DNA from: Candidatus Firestoneibacteriota bacterium
GTDB lineage: Bacteria > Oederibacteriota > Muellerivitia > Muellerivitales > Muellerivitaceae
DNA: 64,000 nucleotides
Assembly (NCBI GenBank): GCA_013286205.1
Contig: JABDGD010000001.1
Coordinates: 62,001-126,000 of the forward strand
Direction of reading: 5' to 3'
This document shows, piece after piece, positions 8,781 through 19,993 of the stretch; positions within the stretch are counted from its first letter, which is position 1; each line of letters begins with the position of its first letter. The notes beneath the pieces are model-generated. The model was given only the letters and a program-made list of their open reading frames with translations. It had not been told where the DNA came from and searched no databases. The translations under genes were made by a program, and so were the position numbers.

Positions 8781-10864
8781 TGGGAATAGGAAATTCAAAC
8801 TTCAGAATGTTTGTGTTTTTCTTTATTTTCGCGGTATCCAACGCGCTTTTGTCTTACTTCACGCTGACCATTGAAGCCGAGCTTTGGATTTTTTTATTGG
8901 GCATACTGATTCCCGCTATTTTTTATGGTTATTCGAAAAGGATGATTTCGAAAGAGGGGTCTGAAGACGACCGGGATGTATCGATGTGGTTGTGGATAGC
9001 GGTTTTTAGTCTTGGGTTGTTTTTGCGGTTATACCACTCCACTGACTTATGCGCCTGGCCAACCCGGGATGAGGGGATCGCGTCTTTCGCGTCCTTGGAG
9101 TTTTTTAGGACAGGAAAGCCGTTTTTCTTCTCGGCCTGCGGTGAGTGGCCGCCCTTTTATGGCTGGCTTCAATATCTCTATTTTGAATGGGCAGGACCTT
9201 CCCTGAACGCTTTTTGGCGTTTTCCGTTATTTATCTCCATCGCCACCCTGCCTGTGGTTTACGCGGCGGCGAGGCAGTATTTTTCTAAGAAGACTTCATT
9301 TCTAATTTTCGGGTTAGCCTGTGTTGAGTTTTGGCCTGCCTTTTTGGGACGCTTTTCACTGTCCTATGTTCTTATCTTTTTTTGGCAGTGCTTGACCCTG
9401 GGCGTGCTGGGGTGGGCCTTTCGTCAATCCTCGCCGTCACGGGAAAAAATGGGAGCATTTCTTTTAGGCTTGGCGACGGTGGCCGGCTTTTATATTTATC
9501 CGCCGGCCTGGGCGGTAAACGCTTTATTGGTTTCGCTGGCGGCGGCGGTGTTTGGTCTGCGTCCCGGGCGGTATGGATGGTCGTTTTTGTTGGTTTTTGG
9601 ATTTAGCTTTGTTCTGTTTTTAACTCCGCTTGCGATCGAGTTTCATCTTCAGGGTTATGGCGGCCATATTCGAAGTCTGTGGCCGGGCTCCGCTCTTTTG
9701 ACGGTTCGGTATATATTTTTTGTCGGCTTGCCCTATCTCACCCAGATCTTCTGGGGTAACGGCGAAAATCAAATGCTATATGGGCCGGGATGGGGAGGCT
9801 TTTTAAACCCGATTTCAACGGCGCTGTTTCTTTTAGGAGTTTTTGCGATTTGGGTTTTATGGGGAACGGGCAAGGCCTGGCTTGTGGTTGGCGCGTTCTT
9901 ACTCTTTTTACTCCCGGGTTTTTTCTCAAATGGCGTGGAAATGATGCGGGTGGAAAATTTAATTCCACTCCTTTTAGTGGTAATGGCATTTGGAATTCAG
10001 GCTTTAACCGCGGGGTTTAAAGCTCGATGGAAAACTATGGTTTTAGTTTTACTTCTTTTCTCCACGGGCTTTAGTTTTTATCACCTGACTGTTCCATTCG
10101 CGAATACGGTGAACCCGGGAAGTCCCCATTTTGGGGCAACCAGATCGGAAGAGTCCTTGAATAGCTATGAGGTTATTCGCTCAAAGGCACTGAAGGATGG
10201 ACCGGGGCTGCTCTTTTTGGATTTTCTTTATTGTCCCTTGGATCAAACGCTATACCTGGCCACCTTCCCTTACAACGCGGGGATGAACCCTCGGCTGAAA
10301 GAAGCTAAACCGGCCTGGGCCTGTTTTTTGGTGAATATCAACTATGTACCCTTTTTAAAAAAGGAATTACCTCATGCCCAGTGGTTTGTGGTGAATCCGA
10401 AAACAACTCCCTGGGTCGGTCAATTAGTCTTGGGTGTTTTTGATTTAAATGTTGAGAACAGGGAATTGGTCGCGCGCTGGTCAAAAGCGGAGCCTGCTTT
10501 TCATCAAGTGGCTGAAACGGCGTACCAATTGCCGGTAGATGAGACGGGGGAAAGGTTGATGGAGCCTTTGGTAAAAGATTATCCCGCGATTCGGGGCGAC
10601 CGCTATTTAGAGTCCGCTTTTTGGGAAGCGGTCTATTTTAACCGCTGCCGGGACAAAAAATTTCCGGAAGCCTATGAGGCGCTCTCAATGATTTTGAAAC
10701 AGGGCTATCCCGCTGCGCATATCTATAACGAGATGGGCGTCTATTTTTTCGCGAAACATGATTTGAAGAAGTCTCAAAGCTCGTTTCAAACAGCGGTACG
10801 TTTGGGCGGAGATCACACCGATGCGGCTGATAACTTAAAAAGGGTTGATAAGCTGATGAAATGA
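8780..10864 (+). CDS. GT39/ArnT-like GT-C membrane glycosyltransferase with C-terminal TPR-like helices (paralog of 4097..6175)
   Basis: GTG start. WPTRDEGIASFASLEFFRTGKPFFF loop. C-terminal EALSMILKQGYPAAHIYNEMGVYFFAKHDLKKSQSSFQTAVRLGG. Shares NINYVPFLKKELP / NANYEPFLKKEMP with the paralog. Confidence 0.7.
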   Translation: MGIGNSNFRMFVFFFIFAVSNALLSYFTLTIEAELWIFLLGILIPAIFYGYSKRMISKEGSEDDRDVSMWLWIAVFSLGLFLRLYHSTDLCAWPTRDEGIASFASLEFFRTGKPFFFSACGEWPPFYGWLQYLYFEWAGPSLNAFWRFPLFISIATLPVVYAAARQYFSKKTSFLIFGLACVEFWPAFLGRFSLSYVLIFFWQCLTLGVLGWAFRQSSPSREKMGAFLLGLATVAGFYIYPPAWAVNALLVSLAAAVFGLRPGRYGWSFLLVFGFSFVLFLTPLAIEFHLQGYGGHIRSLWPGSALLTVRYIFFVGLPYLTQIFWGNGENQMLYGPGWGGFLNPISTALFLLGVFAIWVLWGTGKAWLVVGAFLLFLLPGFFSNGVEMMRVENLIPLLLVVMAFGIQALTAGFKARWKTMVLVLLLFSTGFSFYHLTVPFANTVNPGSPHFGATRSEESLNSYEVIRSKALKDGPGLLFLDFLYCPLDQTLYLATFPYNAGMNPRLKEAKPAWACFLVNINYVPFLKKELPHAQWFVVNPKTTPWVGQLVLGVFDLNVENRELVARWSKAEPAFHQVAETAYQLPVDETGERLMEPLVKDYPAIRGDRYLESAFWEAVYFNRCRDKKFPEAYEALSMILKQGYPAAHIYNEMGVYFFAKHDLKKSQSSFQTAVRLGGDHTDAADNLKRVDKLMK

Positions 10865-10891
10865 GTTTGCCGGCTGTTTGTGTCTGATATA

Positions 10892-11653
10892 TCAGGCCAG
10901 TTTTTTCAGCCAGGCGGTTAATTGCCTGGGTGATTTAAATTTTAAGTCGTAATATTTTTTGGGAATGCGGCCGCCTACAGCGACTTTGAGGCCTTTTTTT
11001 CCGATGGCTTTAAAGACCGAAATGTCGGCGATATCATCGCCCGCGCTGACGGCCAGATGATCAGGTAATTGTTTTAATAGTTTTCGAACCGCGATGCCTT
11101 TTGAAAACCCCCTGGGCATTACCTCCACCATGCTTTTTCCCTTTTGAAATGACCAGAGCCGGCCAGTGATATTTTTTCGGCATAGCTGAATATATTCTTT
11201 CTCCAGTTGCTTGATTACAGCGGGGGATAGCTTTGTGCCGCGGTAATGAAGGGTGGAGGAAAATGGTTTTTCCTCGATGTGAATACCGGGATAGGTTTGA
11301 TGGAGGTCTTTGACAGCCTTCCAGATGGCAGCGGCTTCCCGGTGATATTGCTTTTCCTGTGATAGGGAAGCGAAGCGCAGACGGCCCGGAAGGTTTTGGG
11401 CCTCAAAGCCATGGGTGCCAATGATGGGAAAGTTTTTTAAACCCGACAGCCGGGTTAAAGCGGCCACATAACGGCCTGTCACAATCACCACGGCGTGTTT
11501 TTTGCGCAATTGGTAAAGCAACGCCCGTGTACTGGGGGCAAGGCGCGACTGGTTGGGGTCCTTTTTAAAGTCCGTCAAGGTACCGTCGTAATCCAAAAGA
11601 AAGAGAAGGCGGCGCGCCGCGGGAGCTATGAAAGGGCTTTTATTGTTTTTCAC
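10892..11653 (-). CDS. otsB: trehalose-6-phosphate phosphatase (HAD superfamily)
   Basis: LLFLLDYDGTLTDFKKDPNQSRLAP...VVIVTGRYVAAL...GTHGFE...SAGDDIADISVFKAI; typical OtsB layout. Confidence 0.88.
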   Translation of the reverse strand: MKNNKSPFIAPAARRLLFLLDYDGTLTDFKKDPNQSRLAPSTRALLYQLRKKHAVVIVTGRYVAALTRLSGLKNFPIIGTHGFEAQNLPGRLRFASLSQEKQYHREAAAIWKAVKDLHQTYPGIHIEEKPFSSTLHYRGTKLSPAVIKQLEKEYIQLCRKNITGRLWSFQKGKSMVEVMPRGFSKGIAVRKLLKQLPDHLAVSAGDDIADISVFKAIGKKGLKVAVGGRIPKKYYDLKFKSPRQLTAWLKKLA

Positions 11654-11822
11654 AGTCCGATTTTACAGAGCCGGGGCTGATTTCGGTGTGATTTTCTGGG
11701 CATTCGGCGGTCGTGGAGGAAAGGAAATCATTTTGAGGCAAAGCATGAGTGCAAGAGGACTAAAATCGATTTATAATCAACCTGGTCACTAGATAAAGCG
11801 GACGAAGGGTAAAACGAGAAAC

Positions 11823-12719
11823 ATGAAAGAAGCTCTTTCCTTTTCCGAAGAAAAAAAGTGGAAACCCATTTCGGAATTCCGCTGCCTCGTCGCGGGTATT
11901 ACGGTTGATCCTCCCGGCACTAATTTTGGCCCCCGCCAGCTTTTTCATTATGAGTTCATCTGGATCATGGAAGGGGATGCCACCGTCACCTTCGACAAGC
12001 AAGTGATTAAAGCCCAGGAAGGTTCGGTTTTGCTGCGCCGCTCGGGCGTTTCAGATTATTACGAATGGTCGCCGAGCAAACACACCATGCATGCTTACGT
12101 CCATTTTGACCTGGACCCTAAACGCAGGGCCATGGTCTCCAAGAACTGGATTCCTAATTTCCGGGTAATGCCGCCCAATGATATTTTCCGTCCTCTGTTC
12201 GGTTATCTGCTGGCGTTGGAAGAAAAAAAAGAACCCTTGAAGAGCCAACTGATGATGCCGGTGTTGGATTTGATGCTCTCGAGCTATGTCACGGGAGAGG
12301 TGGCGGTAAAGTCCAAGCCCGCTAATCATCTGCCTGAATCCCTGGAACATGTTCTGGAAGCTATTCGGACCAATACGGCTCAAAATCCTCCGCCCACTAT
12401 CCGCTTAAAACAATTGGCGCTGACAGCCCATACCACGCCGGAAAATCTTTGCCGGTTATTTAAAAAGTATTTAAACCTGGGGCCTCTGGAATATACCAAG
12501 CTGGCTAAATTAGACCGGGCAGCCAATCAATTGCGGCGTACCTCGCTGAGCCTCAAAGAAATCGCGCTGGCCACCGGATTTTATGACGCCTATCATCTGT
12601 CGCGGAGCTTTAAACAGATTTACGGTATCTCACCCAAAGAATTTAAAGAATCACCCTTTAGCGAGTGGCTTACACAAAAGAATCCGATTATCCGCACCTT
12701 GTATAAGCCTGAAGACTGA
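11823..12719 (+). CDS. AraC-family transcriptional regulator with cupin-like sensor
   Basis: C-terminal double HTH (IRLKQLALTAHTTPENLCRLFKKYLNLGPLEY...LKEIALATGFYDAYHLSRSFKQIYGISPKEFK). Confidence 0.9.
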   Translation: MKEALSFSEEKKWKPISEFRCLVAGITVDPPGTNFGPRQLFHYEFIWIMEGDATVTFDKQVIKAQEGSVLLRRSGVSDYYEWSPSKHTMHAYVHFDLDPKRRAMVSKNWIPNFRVMPPNDIFRPLFGYLLALEEKKEPLKSQLMMPVLDLMLSSYVTGEVAVKSKPANHLPESLEHVLEAIRTNTAQNPPPTIRLKQLALTAHTTPENLCRLFKKYLNLGPLEYTKLAKLDRAANQLRRTSLSLKEIALATGFYDAYHLSRSFKQIYGISPKEFKESPFSEWLTQKNPIIRTLYKPED

Positions 12720-12754
12720 AACAAAGGCTTAGTTCTCCAGGTTGTTAATTTCAT

Positions 12755-12806
12755 CCATCCTTTTCGTAATCTGATCCATAGCACGAGTCCCTATTTGAGG
12801 TACAGT
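12755..12806 (+). promoter_or_regulatory. shared upstream module, copy A (CCATCCTTTTCGTAATCTGATC ... TACAGTTTT)
   Basis: 16-mer CCAT-N8-TAAT followed exactly 31 nt later by TACAGTTTT; upstream of 12981 CDS. Confidence 0.5.
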
Positions 12807-12980
12807 TTTAGCAGAAAAGTTTTATGGTTGGCTTTGAACTCCCTGGGATTGTGGTTAACCGCGGTACAGATCCCCTACACTTAAAACCTTAAATCGTTTT
12901 GTGGTTAGATTTGCTTTCGTGTTTTTGTCTCTTTTGTGAGAACGATCTCAATTTTGTTGAAGAGTTAAAAGAGGGCTGTT

Positions 12981-15848
12981 TTGAAAAGAATTCAGGCCAT
13001 CAATTTAAAACGATATCTTCTGTTATTGATAGCCTTGTGTTTTTGTTTTTCCAAAACTGATCTCTCGGCCCAGTGCGTCGCTTTAAGCAGCGCCTATCAC
13101 TTAACCGGCACTGCGGCGGCTGGCAGCCCCAGCCCGGCCGGTGATTCGATGATCACCACCAATACGGGTACGGCGAACGGATTTACTCCCACATCAGTGC
13201 TCAGTTCCACACCGCTCTATTGGTACTCCGGGCTAATCAGCGGGCTTTATAACTCCGGAGCTTATACTTTTACGCTTTGGACTAATTCACCCGGGTCGGC
13301 CTCCAATGTAACGGTCCAATTGGGTTACAGCAATCAAGATGGTACGGGTTCGGTGGTTTTAGGCACGGCTACGGCGGACGTGAACGCCAGCGGCGCGGGA
13401 AATCACACCACTGGTTTTAACTTTAATGTCCCGGTCCTCAATTTCACCAATAAAGTTTTTTGGATTTCGATTACTCAGACCAGTGGTACGGCGGCGACCA
13501 TTGTTTATAACGATGGAACTGATTTTGATTCTTTTCTTTCGACGACGGTAGGACAAAGCCCGGCCTGCCCAACCTGGACACCCACTCCTTGCGGATACAC
13601 CTCGCAAACCGAAATTGACGGCACGGGCGACAAGATTATGTATATCGCCAGCCAGGGCACGGCTGACCCGGCAGGCTGGCAAAATTTAGGATTCAACGCG
13701 TCCGCCTGGTCGAATGCCGCGATTTGGACCAGCCCCACGGGAGCGGGAATCGGCGGCGTACCCTGGGCCAGCTGGGAAGCGGCGGGAACTGGCAATGGAG
13801 CGGACAAAGAGTTAGTGCTTCACTCTTTTACTATTCCAGCAGGTGCTATCGGTATTTCTGGGACGCTCAGCATGGCGGTGGACGACAACAGCACTTCTTA
13901 TATGAATGGAACACTCATTCAATCCGATTCTCCCGAGTCCACCTTTGTGAGTAATCAGACGGTGCGAACCTTTGCGATTCCGGCGGGTTCCATGACGACA
14001 GGCAGTAATGTGTTGGCGATTGAAAACGGCGATTCGGTTCCGGTCTTTTTGGGTTACGACTTTCAGCTGGTTATTTACTACACCATTCCCTGCGTCACAC
14101 CGACAAATACCTGGACTTCGACGCCTACGCCAACCCACACCAACACCAAAACGGCCACGCCTACACCGACCTTTACCAATACCAACACGAATACAGACAC
14201 CAGCACTTTTACGAATACCGCGACCAATACGGCTACCAAGACCGCGACTTCTACTTTTACCCAGACCTTTACCAGCACCAACAGTTCTACTTTCACCAAT
14301 ACGGCCACCATGACTTCCACGAATAGCCAGACCAATACGGTGACTTCAACCGCCACGGCTACTTTCACCAATACGCTGGTTAATACGGTGACTCATACCA
14401 ATACCTACACCAATACAGCCACATCGACTTTTTCCAATACTTACACCAATACGGCAACTGCCACCGCTACGGCTACTTTTACTAATACCCTCATCAATAC
14501 CGCGACGCAGACAAATACTGACACCAACACGGCCACGTCCACTTTTAGCCCTACCTATACCAATACGGCGACGCCGACTGTCACCGCGACATTTACCAAT
14601 ACCTTTATGAACTCGCCTGCTTTCACGAATACATTTACGGATACGGATACCCCGACCTATACCAATACGGCCACGATGACTTTTACGAATACGGTGACCA
14701 GCACTTTTACCTCGACGCCGACAGAGACGATGACTTTTACCGCCACGCCTACGGCCACTTTTACCAACACACATACCATGACCGATACGCCTACGATGTC
14801 TAACACACCCACCCGAACCTTTACCAACACAGATACTCCGACAACTACCAATACATTCACTTCAACCTTTACACCCACCATCACGCCGACCTTTACCTGG
14901 ACGTTTACTGCGACGCCTGTGGGCGCTTTTACAGTGAGAGTGAATGTGTATAACAGCGCGGGGGAAGTGGTGAAAACGATTGAGGTAGTTCACTTTGCCC
15001 AGCCGGTCAACAGCCTTTCGATGCCGGCAGGCGATGTGATTACGACTTTGACTGGAACGGGTAGTACGGTTCAGCTTTATTTCGAGGGTGTGCTAATCGG
15101 AAGCTGGGATGGGTCCAACAATAGCGGTGATCCTGTCTCGAACGGCGCCTACGAGGTGAAGGTGGATAATATCGACCCTTCCGGTGTGGTCACCAGCGTG
15201 TCCCACCAGGTGATCGTGAACCGCAATTTATCCCAGGCCGCCGCGAACATTTTTAACTCATCCGGGGAGATCGTGAAAAGACTTTATCAAACAGTGAGCA
15301 ACTCCACTGGTGCGGAAATGACGAATGTCAATTTGAGCTCGAATGTTTTGAGTCCGGGTGTTTCCAAATTCTCTGGTAAGGTCGGCGTCGTTCAAATTTT
15401 AGTGATGACCTCAGGTTCACCGGTGACGCTGTCGTGGGATGGGACCAGCGACGCGGGCAATGTGGTGACGCCCGGCGTTTATGTCATCGAGGTTCATTGG
15501 AATAACGGGCAGGGAAGTTTGCTTGATATTACCCGCGATATTTTAGTCGCGCCCGATGCGGGCAGCGGAGCGGTGGTGGCCAGGCCTAATGAGCTCATCA
15601 GCGACAAAGGAACCATGACGACGATCTTTGATGGAGCGGCTGTGGCTAACGCGTCTTCGTTAAAAGTTGAGATTCATACACTGACAGGTCAATTGGTCTC
15701 GGTGGTTTCTAACTTGCCCGGAACCTTAACGGCCCCCTGGAACGCTTCGGGATCCGCCAGCGGTATTTATATTGCCGTAGTGAGTGTGTTAGATGGACAG
15801 GGAAATACGATTCATCAGCAAAGATTAAAGGTGCTGGTAGTTCACTAA
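12981..15848 (+). CDS. large secreted Thr-rich-linker protein with beta-sandwich N-terminus and C-terminal FlgD-like domains
   Basis: TTG start, signal peptide (YLLLLIALCFCFSKTDLSAQC), Thr-X tract, [20 protein letters not shown]...WDGSNNSGDPVSNGAYEVKV (FlgD Ig-like), ends QQRLKVLVVH. Confidence 0.85.
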   Translation: MKRIQAINLKRYLLLLIALCFCFSKTDLSAQCVALSSAYHLTGTAAAGSPSPAGDSMITTNTGTANGFTPTSVLSSTPLYWYSGLISGLYNSGAYTFTLWTNSPGSASNVTVQLGYSNQDGTGSVVLGTATADVNASGAGNHTTGFNFNVPVLNFTNKVFWISITQTSGTAATIVYNDGTDFDSFLSTTVGQSPACPTWTPTPCGYTSQTEIDGTGDKIMYIASQGTADPAGWQNLGFNASAWSNAAIWTSPTGAGIGGVPWASWEAAGTGNGADKELVLHSFTIPAGAIGISGTLSMAVDDNSTSYMNGTLIQSDSPESTFVSNQTVRTFAIPAGSMTTGSNVLAIENGDSVPVFLGYDFQLVIYYTIPCVTPTNTWTSTPTPTHTNTKTATPTPTFTNTNTNTDTSTFTNTATNTATKTATSTFTQTFTSTNSSTFTNTATMTSTNSQTNTVTSTATATFTNTLVNTVTHTNTYTNTATSTFSNTYTNTATATATATFTNTLINTATQTNTDTNTATSTFSPTYTNTATPTVTATFTNTFMNSPAFTNTFTDTDTPTYTNTATMTFTNTVTSTFTSTPTETMTFTATPTATFTNTHTMTDTPTMSNTPTRTFTNTDTPTTTNTFTSTFTPTITPTFTWTFTATPVGAFTVRVNVYNSAGEVVKTIEVVHFAQPVNSLSMPAGDVITTLTGTGSTVQLYFEGVLIGSWDGSNNSGDPVSNGAYEVKVDNIDPSGVVTSVSHQVIVNRNLSQAAANIFNSSGEIVKRLYQTVSNSTGAEMTNVNLSSNVLSPGVSKFSGKVGVVQILVMTSGSPVTLSWDGTSDAGNVVTPGVYVIEVHWNNGQGSLLDITRDILVAPDAGSGAVVARPNELISDKGTMTTIFDGAAVANASSLKVEIHTLTGQLVSVVSNLPGTLTAPWNASGSASGIYIAVVSVLDGQGNTIHQQRLKVLVVH
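14095..14925 (+). repeat. Thr-X alternating low-complexity tract
   Basis: [43 protein letters not shown]... Confidence 0.95.
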
Positions 15849-15934
15849 AATTCAAATGTTTGAATCATTGTTTTCGACCGTTTATTTTGGGTTTTTTGCT
15901 GTTTTTGGGGTTTGGAAATGGGCATCAATATCTT

Positions 15935-15989
15935 CCATGCCTTTCATAATCCCATCGTTAGTGATTTTCCTAAAATCGGTTACAGTTTT
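15935..15989 (+). promoter_or_regulatory. shared upstream module, copy B
   Basis: CCATGCCTTTCATAATCCCATCGTTAGT ... TACAGTTTTC, exact 31-nt spacing; 103 nt upstream of the GH16 start. Confidence 0.6.
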
Positions 15990-16037
15990 CTCGATGAACC
16001 TTGCAGGGTTCATATGTAAAACCAAATAGGACAAAGA

Positions 16038-19000
16038 ATGAAACTATCATTCATCCAAAAATCGATTTCCTACACAACGTCCTCGAAACGTTTTTTGTTC
16101 TTCGCACTCCTCCTCCTTTCTTTCTTCAGCGCCTCTATGGCCCAAGCTCAGTGGACTCTTACCTGGAGTGATGAATTCAACGGCCCGAACGGCAGCGCTC
16201 CTGATCCAACCAAGTGGACTTACGACACGGGTATCAACCAGCCTAATGGTGAAGTGGAAAATTACACGAACTCCAGGAACAACTCCTATATGGATGGCAG
16301 CGGCCATCTGGTCATCCAAGCTTTGGACCCGGGCGGCAATAACGGCGCGATGGGGAGCTATACTTCGGCCCGCATGAAAACCCAGGGGTTGTTCAACCAA
16401 GCCTACGGCAAGGTTGAATGTTCCATGCAGCTGCCCGCGGGCGGTACGGGTATCTGGCCGGCTTTTTGGATGTTGGGTCAGAACATCGGTTCGGTGGGGT
16501 GGCCGGCTTGCGGCGAGATCGACATGATGGAAGATGGTCTGCCCTGGTCGAATACTATTATTGGCGGTCATATGCACGGGCCTGTGAGCGGCGGCGGCGA
16601 CTATAACGGCGGCGCGGGCATCGGCGTGAATACCAGCCTTCCCAGCGGTACGGTTAACAGCGGCTTCCATACTTACGGCTGCCAATGGAGCCCGAACCAA
16701 GTTCAGTTCTATATTGACGGCAGTATCTACCTCACCGAAACCCCGGCCCAAATGCCGGGCGGCGGTACTTGGGCATTCAACCATCCCTTCTTCATTCTTC
16801 TCAACCTGGCTATCGGCGGTATCTCGGGAAGCCCGACGGGGTCGTCCTTTCCTCAACAGATGTTGGTGGATTATGTCCGCGTTTATAAATTGACCAATAA
16901 CGGCACTTCTCCTTATGGCGGTACGGCGGTGAACATTCCCGGCACCATCCAGGCCGAAAATTACGACACCTATAACGATGGTAATGATCCAGCCCAACCG
17001 GGTACGGGTTTCGCTTACAACGCTTTAGCGGCTACCAACACCAGCGGTCAGTACCGCACCGGTGAGTCGATGAGCGTTGAGGCTTGCAGTGACGCGGGCG
17101 GCACCTACGATGTGGATTACACCAGCCCGGGCCAGTGGCTGCAATACAGCATCAATGTGACCACCGCGGGTAACTATAATTTGACCGCCCGTGTGGCCAG
17201 CAGCGGTCAGGGCGGTACTTTCCATTTTGCTTTGGATGGAACGACCATTACGGGTGAGATGACTTGTCCCGATACGGGCGGCTGGCAAAATTACGTGGAT
17301 GTGACCGCGACCGGCATCAACCTCACGACCGGCTCTCATAAATTGCTTTTGGTTGAAGACACCATGGGTACGGGCAACGCGGGCGTTTGTAATTTCAACT
17401 ATATCAATCTGGCGATGGCGAACCCTCCGACAGCAACGCCCACCTTTACGCCGGTGGTTTCTTCTTCCTGGAGAGTGGTGGCGGGCGGCCCCGCCCATAC
17501 GGATTGCAATAGCAACAATTGGGCGGCGGACGAAAACTTCAATGGCGGCACTGGCGCTACCACCGCTAATACGATCACGGGTTCAACGCCTTGTTCCAGC
17601 GACCAGGCGCTTTATCAGGACCAGCGCTATGGCAGCAGTTTCAATTACAGCTTTAATGTTCCTGCCGGCTCTTATCAAGTCACTTTAAAATTCGCCGAAA
17701 CCTACTCGGGCGATTTCGCCGCTGGCGACCGTGTTTTTAATGTGGCGATTAATGGCACCACGGTTTTATCTAACCTGGACGTTTATGGAACAGTCGGGGC
17801 CAATACCGCGCTGGATAAGGTTTTCAACAACATCGCCCCATCGGGCGGGGTGATTACCATTCAATTTACCGGTACCAGCAGCGCGGATACCAACGCGGAT
17901 GTTTCTGCCATCCAAATTATTCCTCAGCCCGCTACGCCCACTAAAACGCCCACTTTTACTCAAACTTTCACAGCTACCACGACGCCTCCGGTTTGCGCGT
18001 CCTGGATAGTGAATGGCAGCGCGTCATTGGGCACTGCGGTGACTTTGACCACCGCGACCAACAGCGTGACGGGGTCAGCCTGGAATGCCACCAAGATTGA
18101 TTTGACGAAGAACTTTAATATGACTTTCAAAGCCTATTTTGGAGCGGCTGGCGGAGCGGACGGCATCGACTTTGTTTTGCAGAATGACCCCCGGGGAACA
18201 GCGGCTCAGGGAAGCGGCGGCGGTAGTAAGGGTTATTCAGGAACGGGAATGGTTACGCCCTCCATGGCATTCGACCTGGAAACTTATGGTAGCAACGGCA
18301 CCTTGCAGGCGTTGGAAAATGGCAGCACTACTAATACTTGCACTTATGTAGCGGGAACCTGTCCCTATGTTTTCCCATCCAACATCTCTAATTCGGCGGA
18401 ACACACCTATCAGGTGGCCTGGAGCGCGGCCGCAAAACAATTGATGCTGATTGTGGATGGTACGGTGGTGATGGTTTATAACCGCGATCTGGTGGCTTCG
18501 GTCTTTGGGGGAAACAGCAATGTTTACTACGGCTTCACGGCGGCTACGGGAGGATCAAACAACCTCCAATACATATATGAAGTCAGCTGTGTGAACGCGA
18601 CTCCGACCTTTACCTCTACTTTTACACCGACCTACAGCAACACGACCACCGCTACTAAAACAAGTACGCCTACTGCCACCATCACCAATACTTATTCCAG
18701 CACGGCCACTAGCACCAATACGGCCAGCGCAACACCTTCTAATACCGCGACAACCGTATTCACCTCGACTTCGACATCCACATCTTCGCCTACCAAAACC
18801 TATACCTCTAGCCCGACCGCGACTTATACCAACTCGAACACAGCCACGGCGACCAATACCAACAGCGCGATTTCTACCGCGACCTTTACTTCGACTCCTA
18901 CATTGACCTTCAGCTTTACCATCACTAATACGCCGGCGGGTAGCTGGACCGCGGTGAATACGGCGACTGCCACAGTTTCAAACACCTTTACTAACACTGC

Positions 19001-19844
19001 CACCCCTACCTCAACTTCAACTAATAGCTTTACTCCGACATTCACTCCCTCGTCCACCCAGACGCTGACTCCGACCAACACGGTTCAAAATACGGCCACG
19101 ACCACGGCGACTAATACGTTAACCCGCACCGCTACCGCGACTTTGACAAACAGCCTGACGCCGACCAATACGGGAACCAGCACCGCCACACCCACCTCTA
19201 CCTATAGCGCCACATCGACGACTACCAAAACACCGACCAGCACCTGGACGAATACGCCGACTTGGACCTTCACCGCGACACTGACCTTTACCAGGACACA
19301 GATGCCCGTGGCGACAGCGACCTTTACGTCCACCCCGACCCGAACTCCCGTACCGCCTACGGCCACACCCACAGCCGTCAGCGGTTGCGCCGGTTTACCA
19401 AATTGGAATGGAAACTTTGTGGCTTATTCCACGGGACAAAAGGTGGATTACAACGGCGAGATTTATCAATGTATTCAGGCGCACACGTCTGAACCTAATT
19501 GGATGCCCCCGGTGGTTCCAGCTCTCTGGAAAGATTTGGGCGCTTGCGGATCCTCGCCGGCTCCGGCATTAGCGGCGGCTTCGCCGGTGGTTTTCCCCAA
19601 TCCGGCGACTTCCTCGACGGTGACCCTGCAATTGCCGGTGTCGAACGCGACTAATGTGACAGTCCAGGTTTACACGGTGGCTTTCCGTGAAATTAAAACC
19701 ATTACACAGGCTCAGGTGATAGGAAATACCATGACGATCGCGCTAATGGACAAAGCGGGCAGCCAATTGGCGGATGGACTTTATTACTTCACCATTCAAG
19801 CCAACGGCCAACACTGGACGAATAAGGTGCTGGTTTTACGCTGA
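16038..19844 (+). CDS. GH16 beta-glucanase with CBM6-like, malectin-like, L-type-lectin-like, Thr-rich linker, CBM5/12-like and C-terminal sorting-like domains
   Basis: GH16 motif [13 protein letters not shown]6-like IQAENYD...[37 protein letters not shown]. Malectin-like [30 protein letters not shown]5/12-like [29 protein letters not shown]. Ends [21 protein letters not shown]. Confidence 0.92.
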   Translation: MKLSFIQKSISYTTSSKRFLFFALLLLSFFSASMAQAQWTLTWSDEFNGPNGSAPDPTKWTYDTGINQPNGEVENYTNSRNNSYMDGSGHLVIQALDPGGNNGAMGSYTSARMKTQGLFNQAYGKVECSMQLPAGGTGIWPAFWMLGQNIGSVGWPACGEIDMMEDGLPWSNTIIGGHMHGPVSGGGDYNGGAGIGVNTSLPSGTVNSGFHTYGCQWSPNQVQFYIDGSIYLTETPAQMPGGGTWAFNHPFFILLNLAIGGISGSPTGSSFPQQMLVDYVRVYKLTNNGTSPYGGTAVNIPGTIQAENYDTYNDGNDPAQPGTGFAYNALAATNTSGQYRTGESMSVEACSDAGGTYDVDYTSPGQWLQYSINVTTAGNYNLTARVASSGQGGTFHFALDGTTITGEMTCPDTGGWQNYVDVTATGINLTTGSHKLLLVEDTMGTGNAGVCNFNYINLAMANPPTATPTFTPVVSSSWRVVAGGPAHTDCNSNNWAADENFNGGTGATTANTITGSTPCSSDQALYQDQRYGSSFNYSFNVPAGSYQVTLKFAETYSGDFAAGDRVFNVAINGTTVLSNLDVYGTVGANTALDKVFNNIAPSGGVITIQFTGTSSADTNADVSAIQIIPQPATPTKTPTFTQTFTATTTPPVCASWIVNGSASLGTAVTLTTATNSVTGSAWNATKIDLTKNFNMTFKAYFGAAGGADGIDFVLQNDPRGTAAQGSGGGSKGYSGTGMVTPSMAFDLETYGSNGTLQALENGSTTNTCTYVAGTCPYVFPSNISNSAEHTYQVAWSAAAKQLMLIVDGTVVMVYNRDLVASVFGGNSNVYYGFTAATGGSNNLQYIYEVSCVNATPTFTSTFTPTYSNTTTATKTSTPTATITNTYSSTATSTNTASATPSNTATTVFTSTSTSTSSPTKTYTSSPTATYTNSNTATATNTNSAISTATFTSTPTLTFSFTITNTPAGSWTAVNTATATVSNTFTNTATPTSTSTNSFTPTFTPSSTQTLTPTNTVQNTATTTATNTLTRTATATLTNSLTPTNTGTSTATPTSTYSATSTTTKTPTSTWTNTPTWTFTATLTFTRTQMPVATATFTSTPTRTPVPPTATPTAVSGCAGLPNWNGNFVAYSTGQKVDYNGEIYQCIQAHTSEPNWMPPVVPALWKDLGACGSSPAPALAAASPVVFPNPATSSTVTLQLPVSNATNVTVQVYTVAFREIKTITQAQVIGNTMTIALMDKAGSQLADGLYYFTIQANGQHWTNKVLVLR
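18600..19383 (+). repeat. Thr-X alternating low-complexity tract
   Basis: [37 protein letters not shown]... Confidence 0.93.
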
Positions 19845-19892
19845 TTTAAATCGGTTGAATTCAATCAAATGGCCGATTTTGGCCAATTTTTT

Positions 19893-19945
19893 CCATTCTT
19901 TTGATAATCCCATCGTTAGTCTTTTTGGCCAATTCGGGTACAGTT
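19893..19945 (+). promoter_or_regulatory. shared upstream module, copy C
   Basis: CCATTCTTTTGATAATCCCATCGTTAGT ... TACAGTT, exact 31-nt spacing; 101 nt upstream of the GH16+GH18 start. Confidence 0.6.
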
Positions 19946-19993
19946 CCTGCGTAAACCTTGAAGGGTTTATACTGATAACTGAACGGGACCCGC

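Noticed and set aside
10884-10895. Perfect palindrome CTGATATATCAG between convergent genes
   Set aside because: Short, AT-rich core, no T-run; overlaps the otsB stop. Not distinguishable from chance.
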